Positions 9,289-17,841 of a DNA stretch of 22,096 nucleotides are shown here, piece after piece. The translations under genes and the position numbers were made by a program. Each line of letters opens with the position of its first letter. The first letter of the stretch is position 1. Under the pieces are notes generated by a model that searched no databases, was not told the DNA's origin, and saw nothing but the letters and a program-made list of their open reading frames with translations. Origin of the DNA: a bacterium. GTDB taxonomy: Bacteria > Bacillota > Clostridia > Oscillospirales > Acutalibacteraceae. Location: the NCBI GenBank assembly GCA_020625635.1, contig JAHLBL010000008.1:1-22096 (forward strand), written 5' to 3'.

Positions 9289-9384
9289 TATCATAGATTG
9301 GGGGGCACGCTCCCCTGGCAACCCGTCCGCCCGTACGGGGAAGGAAAGAATTTTGTCGGGCAGAAAGGCAGCATACTATGATAG
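9288..9384 (+). ncRNA. Candidate structured cis-regulatory leader of hom
   Basis: The gap before hom can fold into an ordered structure. TATCATAG (9289-9296) is exactly complementary to CTATGATA (9376-9383), which contains the hom start codon (9378-9380). Inside are a GGGG/CCCC stem (from the G-run 9300-9305 with 9312-9315), a linker holding GGCAACC (9317-9323), and a hairpin CCCGT/ACGGG (9322-9326 with 9335-9339). The loop segment GCCCG (9329-9333) of that hairpin can pair with CGGGC (9357-9361) as a pseudoknot. The closed form would hide the start codon. GGCAACC and the layout recall the SAM-I/SAM-IV clan, but I do not see the S-box GAUGA core or a GGUGC element, so I do not assign a ligand. 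Structure is inferred by eye. Confidence 0.5.
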
Positions 9385-10601
9385 AAATAGCAATAATGGG
9401 ACACGGAGTCGTAGGCTCAGGCGTCGCCAAGATAATAACAGGTCATAAAAAACGTTTATTCAACAACGTCGGAGAGGAGATTTACATAAAAAGGATTCTC
9501 GATTTGCGCGAATTCCCCGACTCTCCCCTCGCGGACCGCTTCACCAAGGATTTTGACCTCATTCTCAACGATGTCGAAATCCGCGTTGTAGCCGAGGTAA
9601 TGGGCGGTATACATCCCGCCTATGATTACACAAAGGCTCTGCTTAAGGCAGGAAAGAGCGTAGTAACCTCCAACAAGGAGCTCGTAGCCGCAAAGGGCGC
9701 CGAGCTGCTCGAGATCGCGCGCGCAAACAACGTAAACTATCTCTTCGAGGCTTCCGTCGGCGGCGGTATTCCGATCATCCGCCCGATGAACCAGTGCCTC
9801 GTTGCCAACGACGTAAGCGAGATTTCCGGTATCCTCAACGGCACGACCAACTTTATTCTCACCAAGATGTTTGACGACGGTATGGACTTTGATTCCGCGC
9901 TGAAGCTTGCTCAGCAGCTCGGCTATGCCGAGAGGAACCCTGCTGCCGACATCGAGGGACACGACGCGTGCAGAAAAATATGTATTCTCGCCTCTCTGGC
10001 TACAGGAAAGCACGTGTATCCCAAGAACATCTACACCGAGGGTATCACAAGGATCACCAACCGTGACGTACTTTACGCCGAGAAAGCGGGCTGCGTTATC
10101 AAGCTGATAGGCAACGCAAAGCTTCTCGACAACGGTATGCTCGATATATATGTAGCTCCCATGCTCATCGGCAAGGACGGACCTCTCGCCAACATCAAGG
10201 GCGTTTTCAACGGTATCGTTGTAAACGGCGACTGCACCGACGAGGTTATGTTCTACGGCAAGGGCGCGGGCTCAATGCCCACCGCGTCCGCTGTTGTGGC
10301 TGATATCGTGGACAGCTGCCACCATCTCAAGCAGCGCAGATTCCTCTTCTGGGCTGACAGCAATAACGAGAATATCCTCCCGCACAGCGAGTCCAGAACC
10401 GCGGTTTATCTGCGCATTGACTCTCCCGAAGCGCTTCCCGAGGTTGAAAAGCTCTTCGGCGAGGTCGAGGTAATAGTCGAGTCCGACGAGCTCGCGGTTA
10501 TCACGGGCGAATTCACCGTATGTGAGATTTACGGCAAAATCGATGAGCTCGAGAAGAGCGGCTATAAGGTACTTTCATCTATCAGGGTTGAGGCGAAATA
10601 A
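9378..10601 (+). CDS. hom: Homoserine dehydrogenase
   Basis: Reduces aspartate semialdehyde to homoserine with NAD(P)H, the branch point to threonine and methionine. The 407-residue protein opens with the Rossmann loop MGHGVVGSG (about 7-15), has the substrate domain NGTTNFILTKM (154-164), and AADIEGHDACRKICILA with the likely catalytic Asp196 and Lys200. A C-terminal ACT-like domain (about 330-407) suggests amino-acid feedback, usually threonine (family knowledge). ATG 9378 has AAAGG 9 nt upstream. lysC follows 77 nt later. The start codon lies in the 3' strand of a predicted leader helix, pointing to translational control. Confidence 0.96.
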   Translation: MIEIAIMGHGVVGSGVAKIITGHKKRLFNNVGEEIYIKRILDLREFPDSPLADRFTKDFDLILNDVEIRVVAEVMGGIHPAYDYTKALLKAGKSVVTSNKELVAAKGAELLEIARANNVNYLFEASVGGGIPIIRPMNQCLVANDVSEISGILNGTTNFILTKMFDDGMDFDSALKLAQQLGYAERNPAADIEGHDACRKICILASLATGKHVYPKNIYTEGITRITNRDVLYAEKAGCVIKLIGNAKLLDNGMLDIYVAPMLIGKDGPLANIKGVFNGIVVNGDCTDEVMFYGKGAGSMPTASAVVADIVDSCHHLKQRRFLFWADSNNENILPHSESRTAVYLRIDSPEALPEVEKLFGEVEVIVESDELAVITGEFTVCEIYGKIDELEKSGYKVLSSIRVEAK

Positions 10602-10678
10602 GCGGGAACACATCCGCGTCCGCTCCAACATAATATATAGATAAATCAGGTAATTTTATTTAAAGGAGTAAACTGACT

Positions 10679-11887
10679 ATGAGTTTAATTGTCCAGAAGT
10701 TCGGCGGCACATCCGTTGCAAACGCCGAGCGCGTGTTCAATGTCGCGCGCATTGTGACCGAAACCTACGACAAGGGCAACGACGTCGTTGTTGTAGTATC
10801 AGCTCAGGGCGACACAACCGACGACCTCATCGCCAAGGGTAACGAGATCAATCCCAACGCCTCCAAGCGCGAGCGCGATATGCTCGTTTCGGCAGGCGAG
10901 CAGGTTTCGATCTCGCTTCTCGCTATGGCTATCGAGAAGCTCGGATATCCCGTTGTTTCGCTTCTCGGCTGGCAGGCAGGCTTCCAGACCTCTTCCGCGC
11001 ACACTTCGGCGCGTATCAAGAGAGTTATGCCCAACAGAATCCGCAAGGAGCTCGACAAGAAATGTATCGTTGTCGTAGCGGGATTCCAGGGACTTTCAAA
11101 GTACGACGATATCACAACACTCGGCAGAGGCGGCAGCGACACCTCGGCGGTAGCGATCGCGGCTGCCATGCACGCTGACCTGTGCCAGATCTACACCGAC
11201 GTTGAGGGTGTTTACACCGCAGACCCCAGAAAGGTTCCCAACGCCAAGAAGCTTAAATGCATTTCCTATGACGAAATGCTCGAGCTCGCCACACTCGGCG
11301 CGCAGGTTCTCAACAACCGTTCGGTCGAAATGGCTAAGAAATACAACATTGAACTCGAGGTGCTCTCCAGTCTTACAAAAGCACCCGGTACTATAGTAAA
11401 GGAGACAAAGAAAATGGAAAAAATGTTAATCAGCGGAGTTGCAAAGGACACAGACGTAGCGCGTATTTCGATTATCGGAGTTCCCGATAAGCCCGGACTC
11501 GCGTTCAAGCTCTTCTCAAAGCTTTCCGCTAAGAACATCAACGTAGATATTATCCTCCAGTCCATCGGTCACGACGGCACAAAGGATATCTCCTTCACTA
11601 TCGCAAAGGACAGAGTTGATGAGGCTAAGGCGTGCGTTCAGGATTACATCGACACAATCGGCGCGAAGGATATGTCCGTCAACACCAACGTAGCCAAGAT
11701 CTCGATCGTCGGCGCAGGTATGGAGAGCCACGCGGGTGTTGCCACAAAGATGTTTGAGGCGCTCTACGACGCTCACATCAACATCAATATGATCGCCACA
11801 TCGGAAATCAAGATTTCCGTTCTCATTGACGTCAAGGACGCCGACAGAGCTGTAGAGGCGATTCACGACAAGTTCTTCGAGAGCTGA
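10679..11887 (+). CDS. lysC: Aspartokinase
   Basis: Phosphorylates aspartate with ATP, the first step to lysine, threonine, methionine and diaminopimelate for the cell wall. The 402-residue protein begins with VQKFGGTSV (Lys7, catalytic motif), has TTLGRGGSDTSAVA in the kinase domain, and two C-terminal ACT domains (about 260-330 and 340-402) for feedback control. It is monofunctional, not fused to homoserine dehydrogenase. AAAGGAG (10662-10668) lies 10 nt before ATG 10679. I see no strong promoter or terminator in the 77-nt gap after hom, so the two may be cotranscribed. A strong terminator follows. Confidence 0.97.
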   Translation: MSLIVQKFGGTSVANAERVFNVARIVTETYDKGNDVVVVVSAQGDTTDDLIAKGNEINPNASKRERDMLVSAGEQVSISLLAMAIEKLGYPVVSLLGWQAGFQTSSAHTSARIKRVMPNRIRKELDKKCIVVVAGFQGLSKYDDITTLGRGGSDTSAVAIAAAMHADLCQIYTDVEGVYTADPRKVPNAKKLKCISYDEMLELATLGAQVLNNRSVEMAKKYNIELEVLSSLTKAPGTIVKETKKMEKMLISGVAKDTDVARISIIGVPDKPGLAFKLFSKLSAKNINVDIILQSIGHDGTKDISFTIAKDRVDEAKACVQDYIDTIGAKDMSVNTNVAKISIVGAGMESHAGVATKMFEALYDAHININMIATSEIKISVLIDVKDADRAVEAIHDKFFES

Positions 11888-11903
11888 TCACCTTAAAAAA
11901 ATG

Positions 11904-11932
11904 CGGTCGGGTTTTCCCCGACCGTTTTGTTT
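11904..11932. terminator. Bidirectional terminator between lysC and the TspO-like gene
   Basis: 8-bp perfect stem CGGTCGGG / CCCGACCG (11904-11911, 11917-11924) with a 5-nt loop. On the plus strand TTTTGTTT follows; on the minus strand a run of seven T follows. It serves both convergent genes. Confidence 0.9.
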
Positions 11933-11948
11933 TGCCAATATTCTATTG

Positions 11949-12407
11949 TCACCCGTTCAGGATAAACACCCCGAGATTCAGATAAGACGCGAACAGCACC
12001 CACAGCGCGTAGGGGATCTGCAACAGCCCCGCGGTCTCGTCCTTGCGGTAGAACTTTATCACCATACGCAGCACGAGCACGTCGAGCAGCACGATCCAGA
12101 TAAAGGCGAACAGACGCCACTTGAACACAAAAAACGCCACAGGCCACAGCAGATTGACAAAGAGCTGACCGTAGTACAGCAGGCGCGTGTTGTCGTCCAC
12201 GAGGGACTTCTCGCTGAGGATTCCGTAGGAAACGCCCATCAACACGTAGAGTATCGTCCACACAACGGGAAACAGCCACGACGGCGGCGAGAGCGGCGGC
12301 TGAACGAGGTTTGCGTAGTCCATGGAGCCCGAAATCAGGAATCCGACGATCGCTCCCAAACCCAGCGGAATAAGTATCGACACCGCGTAGTTCTTTAACC
12401 GTGACAT
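11949..12407 (-). CDS. TspO/MBR family membrane protein
   Basis: A 152-residue polytopic membrane protein with about five hydrophobic helices. It carries family marks: QPPLSPPSWLFPVVWTILY near the first loop, NLLWPVAFFVFKWR in the middle, and a C-terminal stretch with PYALWVLFASYLNLGVFILN. TspO proteins bind porphyrins and other hydrophobic ligands; their role in anaerobic Bacillota is unclear. I choose ATG 12405-12407, with AAAGGAGG 6 nt upstream; a GTG two codons earlier is too close to that site. It is a monocistronic unit convergent with lysC. No heme or tetrapyrrole genes are near. Confidence 0.9.
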   Translation of the reverse strand: MSRLKNYAVSILIPLGLGAIVGFLISGSMDYANLVQPPLSPPSWLFPVVWTILYVLMGVSYGILSEKSLVDDNTRLLYYGQLFVNLLWPVAFFVFKWRLFAFIWIVLLDVLVLRMVIKFYRKDETAGLLQIPYALWVLFASYLNLGVFILNG

Positions 12408-12509
12408 AAACACCCTCCTTTATAGAGTAAATTATTTCCTTATTAATTTATGCATACGAAGGATGTTTTATTCACGCGCAATTCCATTTACAGATATTGA
12501 AACATAAAA

Positions 12510-12530
12510 GGGAAGGCAGCGAGCCTTCCC
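12510..12530 (-). terminator. Terminator downstream of htpG
   Basis: Perfect 8-bp stem GGGAAGGC / GCCTTCCC with a 5-nt loop. On the minus strand it is followed by TTTTATGTTT, so it ends transcripts from htpG before the TspO-like gene. Confidence 0.75.
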
Positions 12531-12687
12531 CTGAATAAAAACGATGTATAGTAATAAATGACGAGACAGCTGTGTTTTATCAAAACAAAAACGCAGGTAA
12601 TCACTTTTCACTTAAAACTTATCACTATTGAATTATATTTATTCGTAAGAGGCTGCTCGTTTTTGAGACAGCCCCTTATCATTTAGA
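12531..12687. other. AT-rich gap after htpG with a long imperfect hairpin
   Basis: Part of a 280-nt non-coding gap (12408-12687). At about 12648-12677 an imperfect inverted repeat (AAGAGGCTG...CAGCCCCTT with inner CTC/GAG) starts a few bases past the htpG stop and may be an mRNA 3' stabiliser or a first weak terminator. At 12598-12627 there are short loose repeats of TCACTT and ATCACT. No reading frame or RNA gene is recognisable. Confidence 0.45.
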
Positions 12688-14559
12688 TTACATCAGCGAG
12701 CAGACCAGATCCGCGTAGTCCGAGGGATTTTCTATCGGAAGTCCCGCAATAAGCAGGCTCTGGTTGTAGAAAATCTCGGCGTACTTCTTAGCCTTCTCGT
12801 CATCCTTGCCGATGAGCTCAGCCATCGCCTTTACGGCGCTGTGGTTCATATTGAGCTCAAGGCAGCGCTGCGCCTTCATACCCGCGTCGGGCTGCATGGC
12901 GTTGAAGTATTTCTCCATCTCAAAGCTGATACCGCCCTTAGCCGTCATACAAACGGGGTGGCTCACGAGCTTCTTGCTGGCGACTACCTCGCTTACCCTG
13001 TCGCCGAGAGCGTCACGGACGAACTTCAGCACCTCGTCGCTGTTCTCAGCCGCGGGCTCATTCTGCTCGGGCTCGATTCCGAGGTCGTCGCTATCGACGC
13101 TTCTGAACTGCTTGCCGTCGTACTCGGCGAGTGTCTGGAGCGTGAATTCGTCGATATCCTGTGTGCAGTAAAGCAGCTCATAGCCCTTGTTGAGCACAAC
13201 CTCAGCCTGCGGAAGCTTGCTGATCGACGCGATACTCTCGCCTGTCGCGAAGTAGATATACTTCTGCTCCTCGCTCATACGCTCCCTGTACTCGGCAAGA
13301 GTGGTGAGCTTGTCGCCGTTTGAGGAGTTGAACATCAGAAGGTCCTTGAGGTTATCCTTGTGCATACCGTAGTCGCTGACGATACCGTACTTGAGCTGTC
13401 TGCCGAACTCGCCGAAAAAGCTCTCGTAGGTCTCTCTGTCCTTTTTGAGCATCGAGGCAAGCTCGTTCTTAATCTTCTTCTCGAGAGTGTTGGCTACGGT
13501 CTTGAGCTGGTGGTCGTGCTGAAGCACCTCACGCGAAATATTGAGCGAGAAGTCCTGACTGTCGACGACGCCCTTTACAAAACGGAAGTGCTCGGGCAGA
13601 AGCTCCTCGCAGTTCTCCATAATGAGAACGCCGCTGGAGTAAAGCTGCAAGCCCTTCTTATATTCCTTTGTGTAGTAGTCATAAGGCGTTTTTGAGGGGA
13701 TATAGAGCAGCGCCTTGTAGGTGACAACGCCCTCGACGGATGTCGTGATGATCTTAGCGGGCTTGTCAAACGCCATAAACTTGCTCTTATAGAAGTCCTC
13801 GTACTCCTGCTCGGTTACGTCCTTTTTCGGGCGCTGCCAGATGGGGATCATCGAGTTGAGGGTTTCCGCCTCGGTTACGGTCTCGTACTCAGGCTTTTCC
13901 TCTGTGCCCTCCTTGACCTTGCTGCGCGTCATATCCATAATGATCGGATAGCGGATATAGTCGCTGTACTTCCTTACGAGCTCGGAGATCCTGTACTGCT
14001 CGAGGAACTCGCTGTAGTGCTCGTTCTCGGTGTCCTCCTTGATGTGCAGGGTTACGACCGTGCCGACGGAGTCCTTTTCGGCTTCCTTTACGGTGTAGCC
14101 GTCAGCACCAGACGAGCTCCAGAGATACGCGCTGTCCGCGCCGTACTTTCTGGTGAGGACCTCAACCTTGTCCGCGACCATAAACGCGGAGTAGAAGCCC
14201 ACGCCGAACTGACCGATGATGTCAACGTCGTCGGTCTTTTCGTTCTCCTGCTTGAAGCGGTACGAGCCCGAGGAGGCGATCGTGCCGAGGTTGTTGTCGA
14301 GGTCGTCCTTATCCATACCGATACCGTTATCCTCGACGATAAGCAGGCGGTTTTCCTTATCAATGGTGAGATTGATTCTGAAATCCTCGCGGCTGAGACC
14401 GACCTTGTCGTCCGTCAGAGAGAGGAAACAGAGCTTGTCTACCGCGTCGCTCGCGTTCGAAATAAGCTCACGAAGGAAAATTTCCTTGTGGGTGTAAATA
14501 GAGTTGATCATCAGGTCAAGCAGACGCTTAGACTCTGACTTAAATTGCTTTTTAGCCAT
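12688..14559 (-). CDS. htpG: Molecular chaperone HtpG (bacterial Hsp90)
   Basis: ATP-driven dimeric chaperone in the cytoplasm. The 623-residue protein is full length. The N-terminal GHKL ATPase shows Glu31 and Asn35 (ELISNASDAVDKL), DNGIGM at 77-82 and the lid motif GQFGVGFYSAF at 116-126. The middle domain has SLNISREVLQ with the conserved Arg, and the C-terminal dimerisation domain is present. ATG 14557-14559 has AAGGGA about 7 nt upstream and a consensus promoter further up. No CIRCE-type repeat is visible, so HrcA control is unlikely. It is monocistronic. Confidence 0.97.
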   Translation of the reverse strand: MAKKQFKSESKRLLDLMINSIYTHKEIFLRELISNASDAVDKLCFLSLTDDKVGLSREDFRINLTIDKENRLLIVEDNGIGMDKDDLDNNLGTIASSGSYRFKQENEKTDDVDIIGQFGVGFYSAFMVADKVEVLTRKYGADSAYLWSSSGADGYTVKEAEKDSVGTVVTLHIKEDTENEHYSEFLEQYRISELVRKYSDYIRYPIIMDMTRSKVKEGTEEKPEYETVTEAETLNSMIPIWQRPKKDVTEQEYEDFYKSKFMAFDKPAKIITTSVEGVVTYKALLYIPSKTPYDYYTKEYKKGLQLYSSGVLIMENCEELLPEHFRFVKGVVDSQDFSLNISREVLQHDHQLKTVANTLEKKIKNELASMLKKDRETYESFFGEFGRQLKYGIVSDYGMHKDNLKDLLMFNSSNGDKLTTLAEYRERMSEEQKYIYFATGESIASISKLPQAEVVLNKGYELLYCTQDIDEFTLQTLAEYDGKQFRSVDSDDLGIEPEQNEPAAENSDEVLKFVRDALGDRVSEVVASKKLVSHPVCMTAKGGISFEMEKYFNAMQPDAGMKAQRCLELNMNHSAVKAMAELIGKDDEKAKKYAEIFYNQSLLIAGLPIENPSDYADLVCSLM

Positions 14560-14591
14560 TTTATCGTCCCTTTTCTTTTATAGTGCACCTT

Positions 14592-14620
14592 ATTATACTC
14601 CTACCGCGCGATTTTTTCAA
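14592..14620 (-). promoter_or_regulatory. Sigma-A promoter of htpG
   Basis: Minus strand TTGAAA (14615-14620), 17-nt spacer, TATAAT (14592-14597). Near-consensus; 33 nt from the -10 to the htpG start. Confidence 0.85.
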
Positions 14621-14672
14621 TAGACAAAAATCCATTGATGACGGCTTGCCGCAGTGATGCCGCTCTCCCCCG

Positions 14673-14701
14673 TTTACATTCGCGCGAAACTGTGCTAAAA
14701 T
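14673..14701 (+). promoter_or_regulatory. Sigma-A promoter of the walJ-rlmH-rqcH unit
   Basis: TTTACA (14673-14678), 17-nt spacer, TAAAAT (14696-14701). It is divergent from the htpG promoter, with 52 nt between the two -35 elements. Confidence 0.8.
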
Positions 14702-14731
14702 AGTATCATTATTTCAGTCGGGGTGATTGAT

Positions 14732-15520
14732 TTGGCTAAGGTAATACCGCTGTTCTCGGGAAGCAAGGGCAACAGCTACTATATCGGCTCTTCGGGCGAG
14801 GGCGTGCTGATCGACGCGGGACGAAACTGCAAGCAGCTCGAGGCGGCTCTGGAGCAGAGCGGCGTCGCGATTTCCTCAATCGGCGCGATATTTGTAACCC
14901 ACGAGCACATAGACCACTGTCAGGGGCTCAGGGTGTTCGCGAAAAGGTACGACAAAAAAATATACGCCAGCGCGGGCACGCTCGAGGCGATGAAGGAGAA
15001 AAAACTAATCTGCGCTGAGAACCGCTGTGAGGTCATCACGGACAGCGCTGTAGTCGGGAATATGCGCATAGTACGCTGCGACACTCCGCACGACGCGAGG
15101 GAAAGCTGCTGTTTTCAGGTAGAGACCGCCGACGGCAGACGCGCCGTTGTAGCGACCGATATGGGCGTTATGACGGACCCCGTGCGCGAGCTGATTCGTG
15201 GCAGCGACTTCGCGGTCGTGGAGTCGAATCACGACGTGCGTATGCTCAAGCTCGGACCGTACCCGTACCCGCTGAAACAGCGCATTCTCTCCGCCAACGG
15301 TCATATGAACAACGACGACTGCGCCGCGGAGCTCGCCGAGTTCGTCCGCTGCGGCAATTTCAGGCTTATGCTCGGGCATCTCTCGGAACAGAACAACACC
15401 CCCGAGCTCGCTCTAAACACGGCGCTTGCGGCGCTTAAAAGCTGCGGTATGAAGGACAGGCTCGACTTCACCCTGACGACCGCCGCGCCCGTAGGCGACG
15501 GAAAGGCGGTGATTTTCTGA
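14732..15520 (+). CDS. YycJ/WalJ-like metallo-beta-lactamase-fold hydrolase
   Basis: A 262-residue MBL-fold protein. Its N-terminus, LFSGSKGNSYYIG, followed by a short LIDAG strand, is typical of the YycJ/WalJ (VicX) group. The zinc motif THEHIDH is at 56-62; further ligand regions are VATDMG, SNHD and LGHLSEQNN. Homologues are linked to coordination of cell division or to exonuclease activity, but the substrate is not settled. I take TTG 14732 as start because GGGGTGAT (about 14721-14728), a strong Shine-Dalgarno, lies in front of it; GTG 14723 lies inside that site. In many Bacillota this gene sits with walRK; here it is next to rlmH instead, which also often neighbours it. Its stop overlaps the rlmH start by 1 nt (TGATG). 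Confidence 0.88.
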   Translation: MAKVIPLFSGSKGNSYYIGSSGEGVLIDAGRNCKQLEAALEQSGVAISSIGAIFVTHEHIDHCQGLRVFAKRYDKKIYASAGTLEAMKEKKLICAENRCEVITDSAVVGNMRIVRCDTPHDARESCCFQVETADGRRAVVATDMGVMTDPVRELIRGSDFAVVESNHDVRMLKLGPYPYPLKQRILSANGHMNNDDCAAELAEFVRCGNFRLMLGHLSEQNNTPELALNTALAALKSCGMKDRLDFTLTTAAPVGDGKAVIF

Positions 15521-15990
15521 TGCTGACCGTCAACATTATCTGCATCGGCAAAATCAAGGAAAAATACTGGACGGACGCGATCGCCGAGTACAGAAAGCGG
15601 CTGTCGGCGTTCTGCCGTTTTAATATTATCGAGCTTGCCGAGGAAAAGGACAACGGCGCGCGGATCGCCGCAGTGCTCGACACCGAGGGCAAGCGTATCC
15701 TCGGCGCGCTGTCGAAGAACTCCTACGTCGTGCCGATGTGCATTGAGGGCAAAATGCTCTCCTCCCCCGAGCTCGCCGAGAAGCTCTCGGACGTCGCGCT
15801 GTCGGGCAAGAGCACCGTTGACTTCATAATCGGCGGCAGCCGCGGCATAAGCGACGAGGTCAAGGCGAGGGCAGATTTAAAGCTCTCGATGAGCCGTATG
15901 ACCTTCCCCCACCAGATGGCGCGGGTGATACTCTGCGAGCAGATTTACCGCGCCTTTGAAATCAACAGCAACGGAAAATACCATAAATAA
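15520..15990 (+). CDS. rlmH: 23S rRNA (pseudouridine1915-N3)-methyltransferase RlmH
   Basis: SPOUT-family enzyme that methylates pseudouridine 1915 in helix 69 of 23S rRNA using SAM, after 70S assembly. The 156-residue length is standard. The SAM-binding knot motif FIIGGSRGI is at 102-110, and the C-terminal signature SMSRMTFPHQMARVILCEQIYRAF ends with GKYHK. The start ATG overlaps the stop of the preceding gene (TGATG), so translation is coupled. rqcH follows after 12 nt. Confidence 0.96.
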   Translation: MLTVNIICIGKIKEKYWTDAIAEYRKRLSAFCRFNIIELAEEKDNGARIAAVLDTEGKRILGALSKNSYVVPMCIEGKMLSSPELAEKLSDVALSGKSTVDFIIGGSRGISDEVKARADLKLSMSRMTFPHQMARVILCEQIYRAFEINSNGKYHK

Positions 15991-16002
15991 GGACTGATAA
16001 AT

Positions 16003-17757
16003 TTGGCACTTGACGGAATGATGCTGCACCACGTCGTCAACGAGCTTAAAACCGAGGCTCTCGGCGGTCGCGTGTCGCAGATTTACCAACCGAACCGTGA
16101 CGAAATTTTAATACATATGCGCGGCAGGAGCGGCAACAAAAAGCTCCTGCTCTCCACGCGCGCCAACTCTCCGCGCGTGCACTTCACGGCTTACAGCGTC
16201 GAGAACCCAGCGACGCCGCCCATGCTCTGCATGCTGATGCGCAAGCGCCTCGGCGGCGGAAAGCTCCTCGATATCCGTCAGTCGGGGCTTGACCGCGTGC
16301 TCCGCTTTGAGTTCGAGTGCACCAACGAGCTCGGCGACAAGGTTATGCTCAGCCTTGCGGTCGAGATCATGGGCAAGTACAGCAACGTGATTTTCATTGA
16401 TGAAAACGGAATCATCATCGACGCTCTCAAGCGCGTTGATATGACGATGTCCTCACAGCGCCTCGTGCTGCCGAACATCCCCTACGAGCTCCCCGCGCAG
16501 CAGGACAAGCTCAACATCCTGCTCACGCCGCCCGAGGAGGTCGTCGCGAGGATCATATCCACCGCCGACGAAAAACCGCTTAACAAGGCGATTCTCGGCG
16601 CGGTACAGGGCATTTCGCCCGTTGTCTGCCGTGAGCTCGAGCACGCCGTACTCGGCGGCAGGGACAGCAGCAACAAGACGCTCACCATCGGCGAGAAGGC
16701 GCTCCTCGCGGAGAAGCTCCGTCAGCTCGCGGACACCGTGCTGACTTGCTCGGGCGAGCCGCTCACGCTGTACCACAAGGGCGACGCGAAGCCCTTCGAC
16801 CTCACGTTCGTGCCCGTTCACCAGTACGGCTCGCTGTGCGAGGCAAAGCGCTCTCAGAGCTTCTGCGAGTTGCTCGACAACTACTACATCGAGCGTGACA
16901 GCGCCGACCGTATGCGCGTCAAGTCCGCCGACCTCGCACGCGTGCTAACGAACCTGATAAACCGCACGACCAACAAAATCAACATCCAGACGCGCGAGCT
17001 CGCCGCCTGCGCCGACAGGGAGCAGTTTCGCATAAAGGGCGACCTTCTGCAGGCGAACCTCTGGCGCATAGAGCGCGGCGCGTCGTCCGTCACCGTGGAG
17101 AATTTCTATGACGAGAACAGCGCACCGCTCGAAATCAGGCTCAACCCCGCGATCTCACCCGCGCAGAACGCCCAGAAATTCTACAAGGACTACAACAAGG
17201 CGAAGAACGCCGCGACCGTACTCGCGGTTCAGATAGAAAAAGGAAGAGAAGAGCTGAAGTACCTCGAATCGCTTCAGGATGTGCTCGCGCGCGTCACGAG
17301 CGAGAAGGAGCTGAATCAGCTCAGGCAGGAGTGCATGGACATGGGCTACATAAAGCGTCCGCGCTCCGCCGTAAAGCGTCCCGCGCAGCTTCCTCCGCTC
17401 GAATACACGACCTCGGACGGCTTCCGCGTGCTTGTCGGTCGCAACAACCGCCAGAACGACCGGCTCACGCTGAAAACCGCCTCAAAGCGCGATATGTGGC
17501 TCCACACGAAGGACATAGCCGGCTCGCACACCATCATAATCTCCGACGGCAGGGAGTTCACCGAGACCGCGATACTCGAGGCTGCCGCCCTCGCCGCGTA
17601 CCACAGCAAGGCGAGAGAGAGCTCCAACGTCCCCGTGGACTACACGCTCGTAAGGTTCGTTTCAAAGCCCGCGGGAGCAAAGCCGGGCATGGTGATTTTC
17701 ACGAACAACAAAACCGTATACGTCACTCCCGCAGAGCCGACGGCGACAACGGAGTAA
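16003..17757 (+). CDS. rqcH: RqcH/NFACT-family ribosome quality control protein
   Basis: Bacterial Rqc2 homologue (older name: fibronectin-binding protein FbpA). It binds stalled 50S-peptidyl-tRNA complexes and adds C-terminal alanine tails for proteolysis. The 584-residue protein has an NFACT-N domain from residue 1, with the conserved pair Asp97-Arg98 (SGLDRVL) needed for tRNA binding in RqcH. A helical/coiled-coil middle (about 290-450) follows, then the C-terminal NFACT-R domain (about 468-575) with MWLHTKDIAGSHTII. Start TTG 16003 (MALDGMMLHHVVNEL) has AAGGA 9 nt upstream. It is last in the walJ-rlmH-rqcH unit. The link to RlmH, which acts on complete ribosomes, fits a translation theme. 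Confidence 0.94.
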   Translation: MALDGMMLHHVVNELKTEALGGRVSQIYQPNRDEILIHMRGRSGNKKLLLSTRANSPRVHFTAYSVENPATPPMLCMLMRKRLGGGKLLDIRQSGLDRVLRFEFECTNELGDKVMLSLAVEIMGKYSNVIFIDENGIIIDALKRVDMTMSSQRLVLPNIPYELPAQQDKLNILLTPPEEVVARIISTADEKPLNKAILGAVQGISPVVCRELEHAVLGGRDSSNKTLTIGEKALLAEKLRQLADTVLTCSGEPLTLYHKGDAKPFDLTFVPVHQYGSLCEAKRSQSFCELLDNYYIERDSADRMRVKSADLARVLTNLINRTTNKINIQTRELAACADREQFRIKGDLLQANLWRIERGASSVTVENFYDENSAPLEIRLNPAISPAQNAQKFYKDYNKAKNAATVLAVQIEKGREELKYLESLQDVLARVTSEKELNQLRQECMDMGYIKRPRSAVKRPAQLPPLEYTTSDGFRVLVGRNNRQNDRLTLKTASKRDMWLHTKDIAGSHTIIISDGREFTETAILEAAALAAYHSKARESSNVPVDYTLVRFVSKPAGAKPGMVIFTNNKTVYVTPAEPTATTE

Positions 17758-17777
17758 AACACTTCATATAAAAAATC

Positions 17778-17805
17778 AACGCCCCCTCATACGAGGGGGC
17801 GTTTT
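17778..17805. terminator. Bidirectional terminator between rqcH and the 60-residue peptide gene
   Basis: 11-bp perfect stem AACGCCCCCTC / GAGGGGGCGTT with loop ATAC. On the plus strand it ends in a short T-run (GTTTTATC); on the minus strand GATTTTTTATA follows. Shared by the convergent genes. Confidence 0.9.
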
Positions 17806-17841
17806 ATCGGCTTAGCCGAGTATTATTTCATCCTTAAGGAA

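Noticed and set aside
9288..9384. Standard S-box (SAM-I) riboswitch call
   Set aside because: TTATCA and GGCAACC are present, but I could not find the kink-turn, GAUGA or GGUGC elements, so I report only an unassigned structured leader.
11949..12279. Plus- and minus-strand alternative frames over the TspO-like gene
   Set aside because: Arg/Gln/His-rich shadows without motifs; the TspO frame has membrane helices and a strong RBS.
14560..14731. CIRCE/HrcA operator before htpG
   Set aside because: No TTAGCACTC-N9-GAGTGCTAA-like repeat in the divergent gap.
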